Assembly: GCA_021732215.1 (NCBI GenBank) | Contig: JAKFVL010000012.1 | Coordinates: 1 to 64,000, forward strand | Reading direction: 5' to 3' | DNA from: Hyphomicrobiales bacterium | GTDB taxonomy: Bacteria > Pseudomonadota > Alphaproteobacteria > Rhizobiales > Xanthobacteraceae | Length of the DNA stretch: 64,000 bases | Part shown: positions 53,063 to 62,036 of the stretch, in pieces | How the letters are laid out: each line of letters begins with the position of its first letter | Numbering within the stretch: position 1 is the first letter of the stretch | Notes under the pieces: model-generated | Told to the model about the DNA's origin: nothing | The model's database searches: none | The model's input: the letters and a program-made list of their open reading frames with translations, nothing else | Translations under genes and position numbers: made by a program

Positions 53063-54121
53063 TCAGCCGTTCGCAATCACCAGCCGCCCCTTGACCTTAC
53101 CGGCGCGCAGACGGTCGAGCGCATCGTTGACGCCGTTGAGCGATACGGTTTCCACCGGCATCGGCTTCACCTTGCCGGCCTTCACCAGATCGATCAATTC
53201 GCGCAGCTCTTTCAGGTTGCCGACGTACGAGCCACGCACCGTGATCGCGCGCAGCACGATCATCGGCACTGACAGCGTGATATCGCCACCGAACAGGCCG
53301 ACCACGATGTAGAAGCCGCCCTTGCGCAGCGCTGTCGTGGCAAACTCCGCAGTCGCTTTGGCGCCGACGAAATCGATTGCCGCAGCGACGCCGCCGGGCT
53401 GCGCCTGCAGTGTCGCCATCGCGTTGGCATCGCGCGGATCGACGGTGAGCTTGGCGCCGTTCGCCATGGCGAGGTCGCGCTTCACCGGATCGATATCGGC
53501 GACCGCGATGTTCTTGAAGCCGAGCGCGTTCGCAATCTGCAAGCCGCTCATGCCGACGCCGCCGAGGCCCATCAGCACCAGCAGATCCTTGGTCTTGTCG
53601 ATCTCGGCTTTCTTCAGCGCGCTGTAGGCGGTGACGCCAGAACAGGCATAGGTCGAGGCCAGCGTCGGATCGATGCCGGTGACATCGACCAGATGCTTCG
53701 GATGCGGCACGAGGCACTTCTCGGCATAGCCGCCGGGGCGATAGACGCCGATCGACGACGGCTTGGTGCAGTAGTTCTCCTCGTCGCGCTGGCAGATTTC
53801 GCAGGTCCCGCAGCCGAGCCACGGGTACACGAGAAACGTCTTGCCAATTTCGCTGTCGGCGATCGGTGCATCCGGTCCCTTGGCGATCAGCTTGCCCAGC
53901 ACCTCGTGCCCCATGATCACCGGCACGTTGACGCCACGGTCCGCGAGGCTCAGCTTCTTGCCGCCGCCGAGATCGTAGAAGCCGTCCTGAATGTGGAGGT
54001 CACTGTGGCAAACGCCGCAGCGCGTGACCTCGATCACCACCTCCGTGCCGGTCGGCTTCGGATCGGCGAGTTCGATCGATTGCACCGGCTCGCAGAACAT
54101 TTTCACGGCAAAAGCACGCAT
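53063..54121 (-). CDS. zinc-dependent alcohol dehydrogenase
   Basis: 352 aa MDR enzyme. Catalytic zinc motif RCGVCHSDLH, GHEVLGKL, structural zinc loop GCGTCEICQRDEENYC (four Cys), and NAD site MGLGGVGMSGLQIANALG. Oxidises or reduces an alcohol/aldehyde; substrate unknown. It stands alone, divergent from the phosphotransferase gene with 232 bases between. Confidence 0.93.
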   Translation of the reverse strand: MRAFAVKMFCEPVQSIELADPKPTGTEVVIEVTRCGVCHSDLHIQDGFYDLGGGKKLSLADRGVNVPVIMGHEVLGKLIAKGPDAPIADSEIGKTFLVYPWLGCGTCEICQRDEENYCTKPSSIGVYRPGGYAEKCLVPHPKHLVDVTGIDPTLASTYACSGVTAYSALKKAEIDKTKDLLVLMGLGGVGMSGLQIANALGFKNIAVADIDPVKRDLAMANGAKLTVDPRDANAMATLQAQPGGVAAAIDFVGAKATAEFATTALRKGGFYIVVGLFGGDITLSVPMIVLRAITVRGSYVGNLKELRELIDLVKAGKVKPMPVETVSLNGVNDALDRLRAGKVKGRLVIANG

Positions 54122-54353
54122 CGGCGTTCATCCCTCTTTGATTTTTTCGTTGCGCCTAGAAACAGGCATCGGATGCAGCAAGTCAAGCCGCCAGAGCCGA
54201 CGCATCCGTTTCATCGCGTGAAATGGCTCCAGCAAAGGCAGACGCGCTGCCTTGTCGCAGGTGTTGACGTGACGCGCTCGTTGGACACACTGACGCCGCC
54301 GGTTCGGCATGCTGCGGCGCATCCGCAAGCCGACGGCGAGAGGACGCCCATCG

Positions 54354-55391
54354 ATGACGCCAAACAGCGCACCGGCTGCCGCGGCCGAAACTGACACAGA
54401 CGATTTCGAGGCCGCATTGCTCGTGCTGGTCCGGCGCGTATTCCCCGGTACGGGAGCGATTGGAAACCTCGTTCGCCTCTCCGGGGGAGCAAGTCAGGAA
54501 ACGTGGGCGTTCGAGGCCATCGGCACATCGCCCTCACCGCTGCGGATGATCCTGCGCCGCTCGCCACCCGGCTACACCGCGCCGTTCCGCGCCGCTGGCA
54601 TCGAGACCGAAGCAGCCCTGATGCAACTCGCATATCAAGCCGGCGTGCCCTCGCCGCTGGTGCGGCATGTGCTCGCGCCGCAGGACAATCTCGGACGTGG
54701 CTTTCTGATGGACTGCGTCGAAGGCGAAACCATTCCGCGCAAGATTTTGCGCGACGATGCTTTCGCAAGCATCCGCCCCAAGCTCGCCTCTCAGCTCGGC
54801 GGCGTGCTGGCGCGCATTCATGCCATCGACCGGACAAAGCTACCGAAGTTGCGCCACGTTACAGCCGCGAGCGAACTCAACGAGCTGAAAAACGCCTACA
54901 AGAAAGACGGGCAACCGCGCCCGGTGTTCGATGTGGCGTTTCGCTGGCTTGAAGAGCGTGCACCGCAGGGCGTGGCGCATGATACGCTGGTGCATGGCGA
55001 TTTCCGCAACGGCAATCTGATGATCGGCCCCGACGGCGTGCGCGCGGTACTCGACTGGGAACTCGCCCACACCGGCGACCCGATGGAAGACCTCGGTTGG
55101 ATTTGCGTCAATTCGTGGCGCTTCGGCCATATCGATAAGCCGGTCGGCGGATTTGGCGAGATCGCCGATCTCGCGGAAGGTTACCGCGTGGCAGGCGGTG
55201 GCAATGTCGACCTCGATCGCATCAAATACTGGGAAACATTCGGCTCGCTGCGCTGGGGCGTGATGTGCCTCGGCATGCTGGCACGTTTTACTTCAGGCGA
55301 GGACCGCTCGGTCGAGCGCGCCGTCATCTCGCGCCGCGCATCAGAGAACGAGATCGATCTGCTTCGCTTGCTTGCACCCAGAACAAGGTAG
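54354..55391 (+). CDS. phosphotransferase family protein (APH / ACAD10-like kinase)
   Basis: 345 aa. Aminoglycoside-phosphotransferase-like kinase: VRLSGGASQETWAFEA, RSPPGYTAPF, catalytic loop LVHGDFRNGNLMI and metal site VLDWELAHTGDPMEDLGW. This subgroup, near acyl-CoA dehydrogenases, is thought to phosphorylate 4-hydroxyacids or their CoA esters. ATG 54354 has GAGAGGA upstream; ATG 54309 is an alternative. DUF6285 and an acyl-CoA dehydrogenase follow on the same strand. Confidence 0.88.
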   Translation: MTPNSAPAAAAETDTDDFEAALLVLVRRVFPGTGAIGNLVRLSGGASQETWAFEAIGTSPSPLRMILRRSPPGYTAPFRAAGIETEAALMQLAYQAGVPSPLVRHVLAPQDNLGRGFLMDCVEGETIPRKILRDDAFASIRPKLASQLGGVLARIHAIDRTKLPKLRHVTAASELNELKNAYKKDGQPRPVFDVAFRWLEERAPQGVAHDTLVHGDFRNGNLMIGPDGVRAVLDWELAHTGDPMEDLGWICVNSWRFGHIDKPVGGFGEIADLAEGYRVAGGGNVDLDRIKYWETFGSLRWGVMCLGMLARFTSGEDRSVERAVISRRASENEIDLLRLLAPRTR

Positions 55392-55396
55392 TCATC

Positions 55397-55771
55397 ATGC
55401 AAGACAGCCCGCAGCCGCAGGAGATCGTCGCTGTCGTTTCCGCGATGCTGCGCGACACCATCCTGCCGCAACTTGAAGGCCGCGCGACGTTCGATCTGCG
55501 CGTTGCCATCAATGCGCTCGAACTTGTCGCACGACAACTCACCCATGCCGATTCAAGCAATGCCGCCGAGCATGCGCGATTGAAGGCCCTGCTCGGCAAG
55601 GATGGCGATCTCACCGCGCTGAATCACGCGCTGTCGCAAATGATCGAGGCCGGTGCGCTGACACTCGGCAATCCGGAACTGTGCGAGCATCTGTGGGCAA
55701 CCACCATGGACAAGCTGAAGATCGATCAGCCGAACTACGCCGCTTACATCGCCGAACTGAAGGCTGAGTAG
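55397..55771 (+). CDS. DUF6285 family protein
   Basis: 124 aa all-helical protein: PQPQEIVAVVSAMLRDTILPQLEGRATFDLRVAINALELVARQL and NPELCEHLWATTMDKLKIDQP. This family regularly sits between a phosphotransferase and an acyl-CoA dehydrogenase gene, as here (5 bases after the kinase stop), but has no known activity. It probably helps the kinase. Confidence 0.85.
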   Translation: MQDSPQPQEIVAVVSAMLRDTILPQLEGRATFDLRVAINALELVARQLTHADSSNAAEHARLKALLGKDGDLTALNHALSQMIEAGALTLGNPELCEHLWATTMDKLKIDQPNYAAYIAELKAE

Positions 55772-55803
55772 ACATGAACGCGCGTTAGAAGCAATTATAT
55801 CTC

Positions 55804-55880
55804 GTCATTGCCGGGCTTGACCCGGCAATCCATCTTCTCTTCTGAAAAAGATGGATGCCCGGATCAAGTCCGGGCATGAC
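55804..55880. repeat. REP-like palindromic element, family B
   Basis: GTCATTGCCGGGCTTGACCC..ATCCATCTT pairs with AAGATGGAT..CCGGATCAAGTCCGGGCATGAC. It lies inside the kinase / DUF6285 / dehydrogenase group. Confidence 0.87.
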
Positions 55881-55928
55881 GAACTGAGAAACTCAAACAA
55901 GCAAGACCAGCGACCCAGGGAGCCCGTC

Positions 55929-57233
55929 ATGGATTTCTCGCTGCCTTCTGATCTCACGGCCTATCTCGCTGAGCTCGATGCGTTCATCGAGCGGGAGATC
56001 AAGCCGCTGGAGAACTCCAACGACAATATCCGCTTCTTCGATCATCGCCGCGAATGGGCGCGCACCGATTTCGACAATCAAGGCCTGCCCCGCCATGAGT
56101 GGGAGCAATTGCTGCGCGAAGCCAAGACCCGCGCCGACAAGGCCGGCCATCTGCGTTTTGCGCTGCCGAAGCGTTACGGCGGCAAGGACGGCTCCAATCT
56201 CTGGATGGCCGTGATCCGCGAACACTTCGCCAGCAAAGGCCTCGGACTGCACAACGACCTGCAGAACGAGCACTCCATCGTCGGCAACTTTCCCGTCGTC
56301 GTCATGCTGGACAACTACGGAACGGATGCGCAGAAGGCCGAACTGATCGAGGGTTCATTCACCGGCAAGTATCGTATCTCGTTCGGCCTGACCGAGCCCG
56401 GCCACGGCTCCGACGCCACGCACATGGAAACCCGCGCCGTGCGCGAGACCCGCAACGGTGTCGAAGGCTGGATCATCAACGGCGAGAAGATGTGGACCAC
56501 CGGCATGCACGTGGCGACCCACTGCGCCACGTTCACGCGCACCTCCGGCAAGGACGGTGACGCAAAGGGCATCACCTGCTTCCTCGTGCCGACCGACGCG
56601 CCCGGCGTGAAGGTCGAGGAGTATCTGTGGACCTTCAACATGCCGACGGATCATCCGCGCGTGTCGTTCACCGATGTCTTTGTGCCAGACAACGCACTTT
56701 TCGGCCCGATCGACCGCGGGCTGATGCTGGCGCAATGCTTCGTGCACGAGAACCGCATCCGGCAGGCCGCGAGTTCGCTTGGCGCCGCAGTCTATTGCAT
56801 TAACGAGAGCGTGACCTACGCGCGCGAGCGCAAACCGTTTGGCAAGGAACTTGCGGAGAATCAGGCGATCCAGTGGCCGCTCGTTGAGCTTGCGACGCAG
56901 GCGGAAATGCTGCGGCTGCTGATCCGCAAGACCGCGTGGGAAATGGACCGCATGCCGCACAAAGAGATCGAGCGGCAAATCTCCGACAAGGTGTCAATGT
57001 GCAATTACTGGGCGAACCGGCTCTGCTGTGAGGCTGCCGATCGCGCCATGCAGGTGCATGGTGGCATCGGCTATTCGCGCCACAAAGCGTTTGAGCACAT
57101 CTATCGCCACCACCGCCGCTATCGCATCACCGAAGGCAGCGAGGAGATTCAGATACGCAAGGTTGCGGCGTATCTGTTCGGCTACATCGGACCGAACGCC
57201 GATTCGGCGCGTAAGGGCAAAGCAGCAGGGTGA
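55929..57233 (+). CDS. acyl-CoA dehydrogenase (ACAD10/11-type)
   Basis: 434 aa. RISFGLTEPGHGSDATHMETRAVR, GWIINGEKMWTTGMHVATHC, then VHGGIGYSRHKAFEHIYRHHRRYRITEGSEEIQ near the C-terminus. With the upstream phosphotransferase this recreates, as separate genes, the pair of domains fused in animal ACAD10/11, which breaks down 4-hydroxyacyl-CoAs via phosphorylation. ATG 55929 (MDFSLPSDL) is the family-like start; an earlier ATG falls within the palindromic repeat. Confidence 0.92.
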   Translation: MDFSLPSDLTAYLAELDAFIEREIKPLENSNDNIRFFDHRREWARTDFDNQGLPRHEWEQLLREAKTRADKAGHLRFALPKRYGGKDGSNLWMAVIREHFASKGLGLHNDLQNEHSIVGNFPVVVMLDNYGTDAQKAELIEGSFTGKYRISFGLTEPGHGSDATHMETRAVRETRNGVEGWIINGEKMWTTGMHVATHCATFTRTSGKDGDAKGITCFLVPTDAPGVKVEEYLWTFNMPTDHPRVSFTDVFVPDNALFGPIDRGLMLAQCFVHENRIRQAASSLGAAVYCINESVTYARERKPFGKELAENQAIQWPLVELATQAEMLRLLIRKTAWEMDRMPHKEIERQISDKVSMCNYWANRLCCEAADRAMQVHGGIGYSRHKAFEHIYRHHRRYRITEGSEEIQIRKVAAYLFGYIGPNADSARKGKAAG

Positions 57234-57240
57234 TCCGCCG

Positions 57241-57723
57241 CTACCCCAATTGCTTTTCGATATCCGCCGCGATCGAGTCAGGCGCAGTCCCGGGCGAATA
57301 GCGCATGATCGCGCTGCCGTTTCGATCCACCAGAAATTTGGTGAAATTCCACTTGATGCCCTGCAGCCCCATGATCCCGGGCTGTGCTTTCTTGAGATAC
57401 TGATAGAGCGGATGCGCGTTGGTGCCGTTGACGTCGATCTTGGCAAACATCGGAAATGTCACACCGTAGTTGACCGAGCAGAACTGGCCGATCTGATCGG
57501 CATTGCCCGGCTCCTGCGAGCCGAACTGGTTGCACGGAAACCCGAGTACCGAGAAACCGCGACCGGCAAAGCTCCCCTGCAACGTCTCGAGTCCCTTGTA
57601 CTGAGGGGTGAAACCGCACTTGCTTGCGGTATTCACCACCAGCAGGACCTTGCCGCGAAAACTGTCGAGCGGCAGTTCTTCGCCAACCAATGTCTTGGCC
57701 GAAAAGTCATAAACATTCGCCAT
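57241..57723 (-). CDS. glutathione peroxidase (Cys type)
   Basis: 160 aa. Catalytic Cys36 in NTASKCGFTPQYKG, Gln66 in FPCNQFGSQEPG and Trp125 in IKWNFTKFLVDR complete the tetrad. The codon is TGC, so this is a cysteine homologue, not a selenoprotein. It reduces peroxides with glutathione or thioredoxin. ATG 57723 is 8 bases after GAGGGA; ATG 57729 is only 2 away. It follows the DUF3297 gene closely. Confidence 0.93.
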   Translation of the reverse strand: MANVYDFSAKTLVGEELPLDSFRGKVLLVVNTASKCGFTPQYKGLETLQGSFAGRGFSVLGFPCNQFGSQEPGNADQIGQFCSVNYGVTFPMFAKIDVNGTNAHPLYQYLKKAQPGIMGLQGIKWNFTKFLVDRNGSAIMRYSPGTAPDSIAADIEKQLG

Positions 57724-57735
57724 GGCCATTGTCCC

Positions 57736-57972
57736 TCAGCTTTTGAAGTAGGGCTCCACTGTCCCGGTCAGCTTGATCGTGACCGGATTGCCGAAACGAT
57801 CGCGCGCCGATCCGACCGCGACGCGAATCCAGTTCTCGCTGACGCAGTATTCCTCGACGTTCTGCTTTTCCGCGCCCTTGAAGCGAATGCCGACGTCGCG
57901 CGCCAGCACCGCTTCGTTGTAAAACGGGCTGCGCGGATCGTTGGACAACCGGTCGGGTAATTCGTCGCTCAT
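57736..57972 (-). CDS. DUF3297 family protein
   Basis: 78 aa: MSDELPDRLSNDPRSPFYNE, then GIRFKGAEKQNVEEYCVSEN and GSARDRFGNPVTIKLTG, the DUF3297 pattern almost end to end. Function unknown; widespread in proteobacteria. It lies upstream of the peroxidase gene on the same strand with a 12-base gap, so they are probably cotranscribed. The start may be ATG 57975 instead. Confidence 0.88.
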   Translation of the reverse strand: MSDELPDRLSNDPRSPFYNEAVLARDVGIRFKGAEKQNVEEYCVSENWIRVAVGSARDRFGNPVTIKLTGTVEPYFKS

Positions 57973-58053
57973 CATCGTTCTCTTCGTTGCAAGGGTACTC
58001 GTTTGGGGCATGATCTGGTCCGAAAACCAGTACCTGCCTCCCGCGATCCCGCC

Positions 58054-58458
58054 TTACTTCACCTTGCCCATCTCTTTCAGCACTTCGTTTGCGGCTTTGA
58101 ACGAATCCAGCCCCGCCGGAATGCCGCAGTAAACCGTGGCGTGCAGCAGTACCTCCTTGATCTCGTCCACCGTCAGGCCGTTGTTGATCGCGCCGCGCGT
58201 ATGCAGCTTCACTTCCGGAGCACGGCCCAGCGCGGTTAGCATCGCAAGGTTAAGCATGCTGCGCGTTTTCTTGTCGAGGCCGGGACGGCCCCAAGCATAG
58301 CCCCAGCACCATTCGGTGGTGATGTGCTGGAATGCCATCATGAAATCGTTGCTGGTGGTGATCGACTTGTCGACATACTCCTTGCCAAGCACTTCGCTGC
58401 GCAGCCCCAGACCCTTGTCGAACAGGCCGCCCAACGTGATGTTCTGGTCGTAGCTCAT
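58054..58458 (-). CDS. carboxymuconolactone-decarboxylase-family protein (AhpD-like fold)
   Basis: 134 aa with LHTRGAINNGLTVDEIKEVLLHATVYCGIPAGLDSF, the gamma-carboxymuconolactone decarboxylase signature with His106; no CxxC peroxidase motif. It may decarboxylate a lactone or have a related unknown role. No protocatechuate genes are near. It sits in the - strand series glcG / CMD / DUF3297 / peroxidase. Confidence 0.88.
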   Translation of the reverse strand: MSYDQNITLGGLFDKGLGLRSEVLGKEYVDKSITTSNDFMMAFQHITTEWCWGYAWGRPGLDKKTRSMLNLAMLTALGRAPEVKLHTRGAINNGLTVDEIKEVLLHATVYCGIPAGLDSFKAANEVLKEMGKVK

Positions 58459-58553
58459 GACGATCTCCCGTGCATTTGTTCTTCAGGTTATTTGACATAT
58501 ACAGGTTTCGCCCCAAATTCGAGCGGCATGCAATGTTGCCGGGCGGATGCGGA

Positions 58554-58985
58554 TTATCCTGCGTCGGCTTTCAGTTTGGCCGCTTCGATAGCAGCAACCG
58601 CGCAAGTTTCGTCGTTGTCCGACGTATCGCCGCTGAGGCCAATGGCGCCCAACAGTTTGCCGCCGCTGTCCTTGATCAGCACACCGCCTGGCACAGGCAC
58701 CAATGCGCCGCGCGCCATCGTGTTCATCGCATCGATGAAATAAGGCTGTTCGTTGGCCCGCTTGAAGATCGCCCGCGAACCCATGCCGAGTGCCAGCGCG
58801 CCATAGGCTTTTCCATGGGCGACTTCACTACGCATCAGACTGGTGCCGTCCTGAACAACCGCGGCCTTCAGGCTGCCGCGCGCATCGAGCACAACCATGG
58901 CCATCGGCTTGAGTTTCATCTCACCAGCCTTGGCCAGCGCGCTATCGAGAATTGCACGAGCGAGGTCGAGTGTCAGTTCGGTCAT
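58554..58985 (-). CDS. GlcG/HbpS-family haem-binding-like protein
   Basis: 143 aa. LTLDLARAILDSALAKAGEMKLKPMAMVVLDARGSLKAAVVQDG and PVPGGVLIKDSGGKLLGAIGLSGDTSDNDETCA match GlcG/HbpS. GlcG genes often sit with glycolate oxidase genes; here the ATG overlaps the stop of the big FAD/Fe-S oxidase (TAATG), so the two are translated together. No signal peptide, so it is cytoplasmic. Confidence 0.9.
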   Translation of the reverse strand: MTELTLDLARAILDSALAKAGEMKLKPMAMVVLDARGSLKAAVVQDGTSLMRSEVAHGKAYGALALGMGSRAIFKRANEQPYFIDAMNTMARGALVPVPGGVLIKDSGGKLLGAIGLSGDTSDNDETCAVAAIEAAKLKADAG

Positions 58986-61963
58986 TACGACTTCTCCCTT
59001 GATTCATTTCCGAGACTCAGCGCCAGCACTTGCGCGACGTGCATGGCTCCTCGCCCCGACCCATCCTTTATCTGATGCCGGCACGACGTGCCATCGGCCA
59101 CGATCAGCGTATCCTTGTCAGCCTTGCGCACGGCAGGCAACAGCGAAGCCTCTGCCATTTGCATCGAGACATCGTAGGTGTCCGCACCATAGCCGAAGGC
59201 GCCTGCCATGCCGCAGCAACTCGACTCGATGGTTTCGACACTCAGGCCTGGCACCAGCCGCAACACTTCTTCCACCGGTTTGAATGCGCCGAACGATTTT
59301 TGATGGCAATGACCGTGAACCAATGCTTTCGCGGCAACCGGTTGCAGCGGCAAATGCAGCCGACCGGATTTTGCCTCGCGCTCCAGAAACTCCTCCAGCA
59401 ACAGCGCGTGAGCGCTGATCCTCTTCGCTGCGGCGTCGGAGCGCAACGACAGCAGCTCGTCGCGCAGCGTCAGCAGGCAACTTGGCTCGAGCCCGACGAT
59501 TGGCACGCCGCGTGCGGCAAACGGCGATAACGTCTCGACCAAACGATCGAGCTCGGCGCGCGCCTGATCGACCAGACCTGCGGACAAAAACGTTCTTCCG
59601 CAGCACAACGGACGCGAGCCGGACACCGGTTTTGGCAGATGCACGCGATAGCCGCCGGCAACAAGTACACGCAGCGCCGCATCGAGATTCTCGCGCTCAT
59701 AGGCGCGATTGAAAGTATCCGCGAACAGCACCACTTCGGGTCCGTTGGCATTGCCGACAGACATTTCGACAGGCCTGAACGTATCGGTGCGCCATTCCGG
59801 TAGCTTGCGCTGCGCGCTGATGCCCGCAATGTTCTCGAATAGCCAGCGCAGCGCGCCGCTTCGGTTGCGCAGGTTCGCCAGTGGCGCGATCCTTGAAAAG
59901 AAACCTGCATAGCGCGGCAGATAGCCGACCAGACGATCACGCAGCGGCAGGCCATGTTTCGCAACGCGCGCGGCCAGCACTTCGATCTTCATCTTCGCCA
60001 TGTCGACGCCGGTCGGGCATTCATGACGGCAGGCCTTGCACGAGACGCACAGCTTCAGCGTGTCCCTCATGGCGTCGGACGAAAGCGCATCCGCACCCAA
60101 CTGACCGGAGATCGCGAGCCGCAGCGTGTTAGCGCGGCCGCGCGTGACGTCCTGCTCGTTGCGGGTGGCGCGATAGGACGGACACATCACTCCGCCCTCG
60201 AGCTTGCGGCAAGCGCCGTTGTTGTTGCACATCTCGACAGCGCCCTGGAAGCCGCTGCCTGCACCTGAATAGGCGGACCAATCGAGTGCGGTTTTCAAAT
60301 CGCCGGCGCGATAGCCAGGCGGATACCGAAACAGCGAGCGATCGTCCATCTTCGGCGGATCGACGATCTTGCCCGGATTGAGAATGTTCTCCGGATCGAA
60401 GCGGTGCTTGATCTCTCCGAATGCCGCGACGATGCGCGAGCCAAACATGCTCTCGTGAAACTCCGAACGCACCAGCCCGTCACCATGCTCGCCGGAATGG
60501 GACCCCTTGTATTCGCGCACCAGAGCGAATGCCTCTTCGGCGATCGCACGCATGGCCCTAACGTCCTTCTCCAGCTTGAGATTGAGGACGGGACGGACGT
60601 GAAGGCAGCCTTCGGAGGCGTGAGCATACATCGTGCCCCGCGTGCCGTGCTTCTCAAACACACGATTGAGACGATCAGTGTAGTCGGCGAGATGCACCAG
60701 CGGAACGGCGCAATCCTCGACAAATGAGACCGGCTTGCCCTCTTGCTTCATCGACATCATCACATTGAGACCGGCCGCGCGAAAATCCGCGATGCCTGCC
60801 TGCAATGCCGGCTCGATCACATCGACCACGCCACCCCATTTGCGCAGCGGATGTGTCCAGCCGAAGCCGAGATCGCTCATAAGTTCGCCGAGTTGTCCGA
60901 GGCGGCGAAGGTTTTCCTCCTGATTTTCCTCGGCAAACTCCACGATCAGCAGCGCGTCCGGATCGCCGCGAACCGCCGTTTCGATAATGGGCCGGAACAT
61001 CGCGATGTCGCGACCGAGGCCAATCATGGTCTTGTCGACGAGCTCGACGGCGATCGGTTTCAGCTTCACCAGATGCTGGGCGGCATCCATTGCCTCGTAA
61101 AAGCTGCCGAAGTGGCAAACGCCAAGAACCTTGTTGCGGATCACCGGCCACAGTTTCAGCTCGACCTGCGTGGTGAAGGCGAGCGTCCCTTCCGATCCTA
61201 CCAGCAGATGCGCCAGGTTGTTTTGCGCATTGCGCGGCGTTAGCGCATCGAGATTGTAACCGCCGACACGGCGCTGGACCTGCGGAAAACGTTCCGCAAT
61301 CTCGCCGGCTTCGCGCTCGCCGAGCGCCAGCATATCGCGAAACAGGCCATGGCTGTCGTCATGGTTCGCAAGCAACGCCGTATCGCGATCGGTCAGGCCG
61401 AAGCGCATCAGGCCCCCGTCGGCAAGCGCCGCCTCCATCGACAGCGTGTTGTCGCGCATGGTGCCGTAACGCAGCGAGCGGCCGCCGCAAGAATTATTGC
61501 CGGCCATGCCGCCGATGGTCGCTCGCGATGCCGTCGACACATCCACCGGAAACCACAGGCCATGCTTCTTCAGTTGCCGATTGAGATCGTCCAGCACGAT
61601 GCCCGGCTGCACGATGCACGTCCGGTTCGCGACATCGAGCGCCAGAATTTTGTTGAGATGCTTCGAGACATCGATGACCAGACCATCGTTGATAGTCTGT
61701 CCGCATTGCGACGTGCCGCCACCACGCGGCGTCACCTTGCGTCCGTCGTCGCGCGCGATCGCCATTGCACGCAGCGCCTCTTCCGTGGTCCGCGGAACGA
61801 CGACACCGAACGGGACCATCTGATAGAACGACGCATCCGTCGCGTACCGCCCCCGGCTGAACGGATCGAACAGCACATCGCCTGTGATTTCGCGCGACAG
61901 TTTTGCAGCCAGCGCGCTGTTCGCGCCTGAAATCACACGTTCATGATTGTGATTTGCTGCCAT
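58985..61963 (-). CDS. FAD-linked 2-hydroxyacid oxidase fused to an Fe-S / CCG domain (GlcDF/Ydij-like)
   Basis: 992 aa. N-terminal PCMH FAD domain (VTPRGGGTSQCGQTIND, RATIGGMAGNNSCGGRSLRYGTM), middle FAD-oxidase C domain (SEGCLHVRPVLNLK, GSHSGEHGDGLVRSEF), then 4Fe-4S motifs LCVSCKACRHECPTG and CNNNGACRK..CPSYRATRNEQ, and two CCG-type motifs (LCCGRTFLSAG, ESSCCGMAGAFGYG). It probably oxidises glycolate, D-lactate or D-2-hydroxyglutarate to the quinone pool. Downstream partner GlcG and upstream GntR support a glycolate/glyoxylate role. Confidence 0.92.
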   Translation of the reverse strand: MAANHNHERVISGANSALAAKLSREITGDVLFDPFSRGRYATDASFYQMVPFGVVVPRTTEEALRAMAIARDDGRKVTPRGGGTSQCGQTINDGLVIDVSKHLNKILALDVANRTCIVQPGIVLDDLNRQLKKHGLWFPVDVSTASRATIGGMAGNNSCGGRSLRYGTMRDNTLSMEAALADGGLMRFGLTDRDTALLANHDDSHGLFRDMLALGEREAGEIAERFPQVQRRVGGYNLDALTPRNAQNNLAHLLVGSEGTLAFTTQVELKLWPVIRNKVLGVCHFGSFYEAMDAAQHLVKLKPIAVELVDKTMIGLGRDIAMFRPIIETAVRGDPDALLIVEFAEENQEENLRRLGQLGELMSDLGFGWTHPLRKWGGVVDVIEPALQAGIADFRAAGLNVMMSMKQEGKPVSFVEDCAVPLVHLADYTDRLNRVFEKHGTRGTMYAHASEGCLHVRPVLNLKLEKDVRAMRAIAEEAFALVREYKGSHSGEHGDGLVRSEFHESMFGSRIVAAFGEIKHRFDPENILNPGKIVDPPKMDDRSLFRYPPGYRAGDLKTALDWSAYSGAGSGFQGAVEMCNNNGACRKLEGGVMCPSYRATRNEQDVTRGRANTLRLAISGQLGADALSSDAMRDTLKLCVSCKACRHECPTGVDMAKMKIEVLAARVAKHGLPLRDRLVGYLPRYAGFFSRIAPLANLRNRSGALRWLFENIAGISAQRKLPEWRTDTFRPVEMSVGNANGPEVVLFADTFNRAYERENLDAALRVLVAGGYRVHLPKPVSGSRPLCCGRTFLSAGLVDQARAELDRLVETLSPFAARGVPIVGLEPSCLLTLRDELLSLRSDAAAKRISAHALLLEEFLEREAKSGRLHLPLQPVAAKALVHGHCHQKSFGAFKPVEEVLRLVPGLSVETIESSCCGMAGAFGYGADTYDVSMQMAEASLLPAVRKADKDTLIVADGTSCRHQIKDGSGRGAMHVAQVLALSLGNESREKS

Positions 61964-62036
61964 GAAGCTGTCTTGAGATTGCCGTTACGTTTTTCGCCCG
62001 GCTTTCGGGCGTCATGGCGCGATTAAGGCGAGGCTA

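Noticed and set aside
54309-54353. longer N-terminus for the phosphotransferase
   Set aside because: The 15 extra residues are Arg-rich, and ATG 54354 has a better placed GAGAGGA.
57241-57723. glutathione peroxidase as a second selenoprotein
   Set aside because: The catalytic residue is encoded by TGC, so it is a plain cysteine enzyme.
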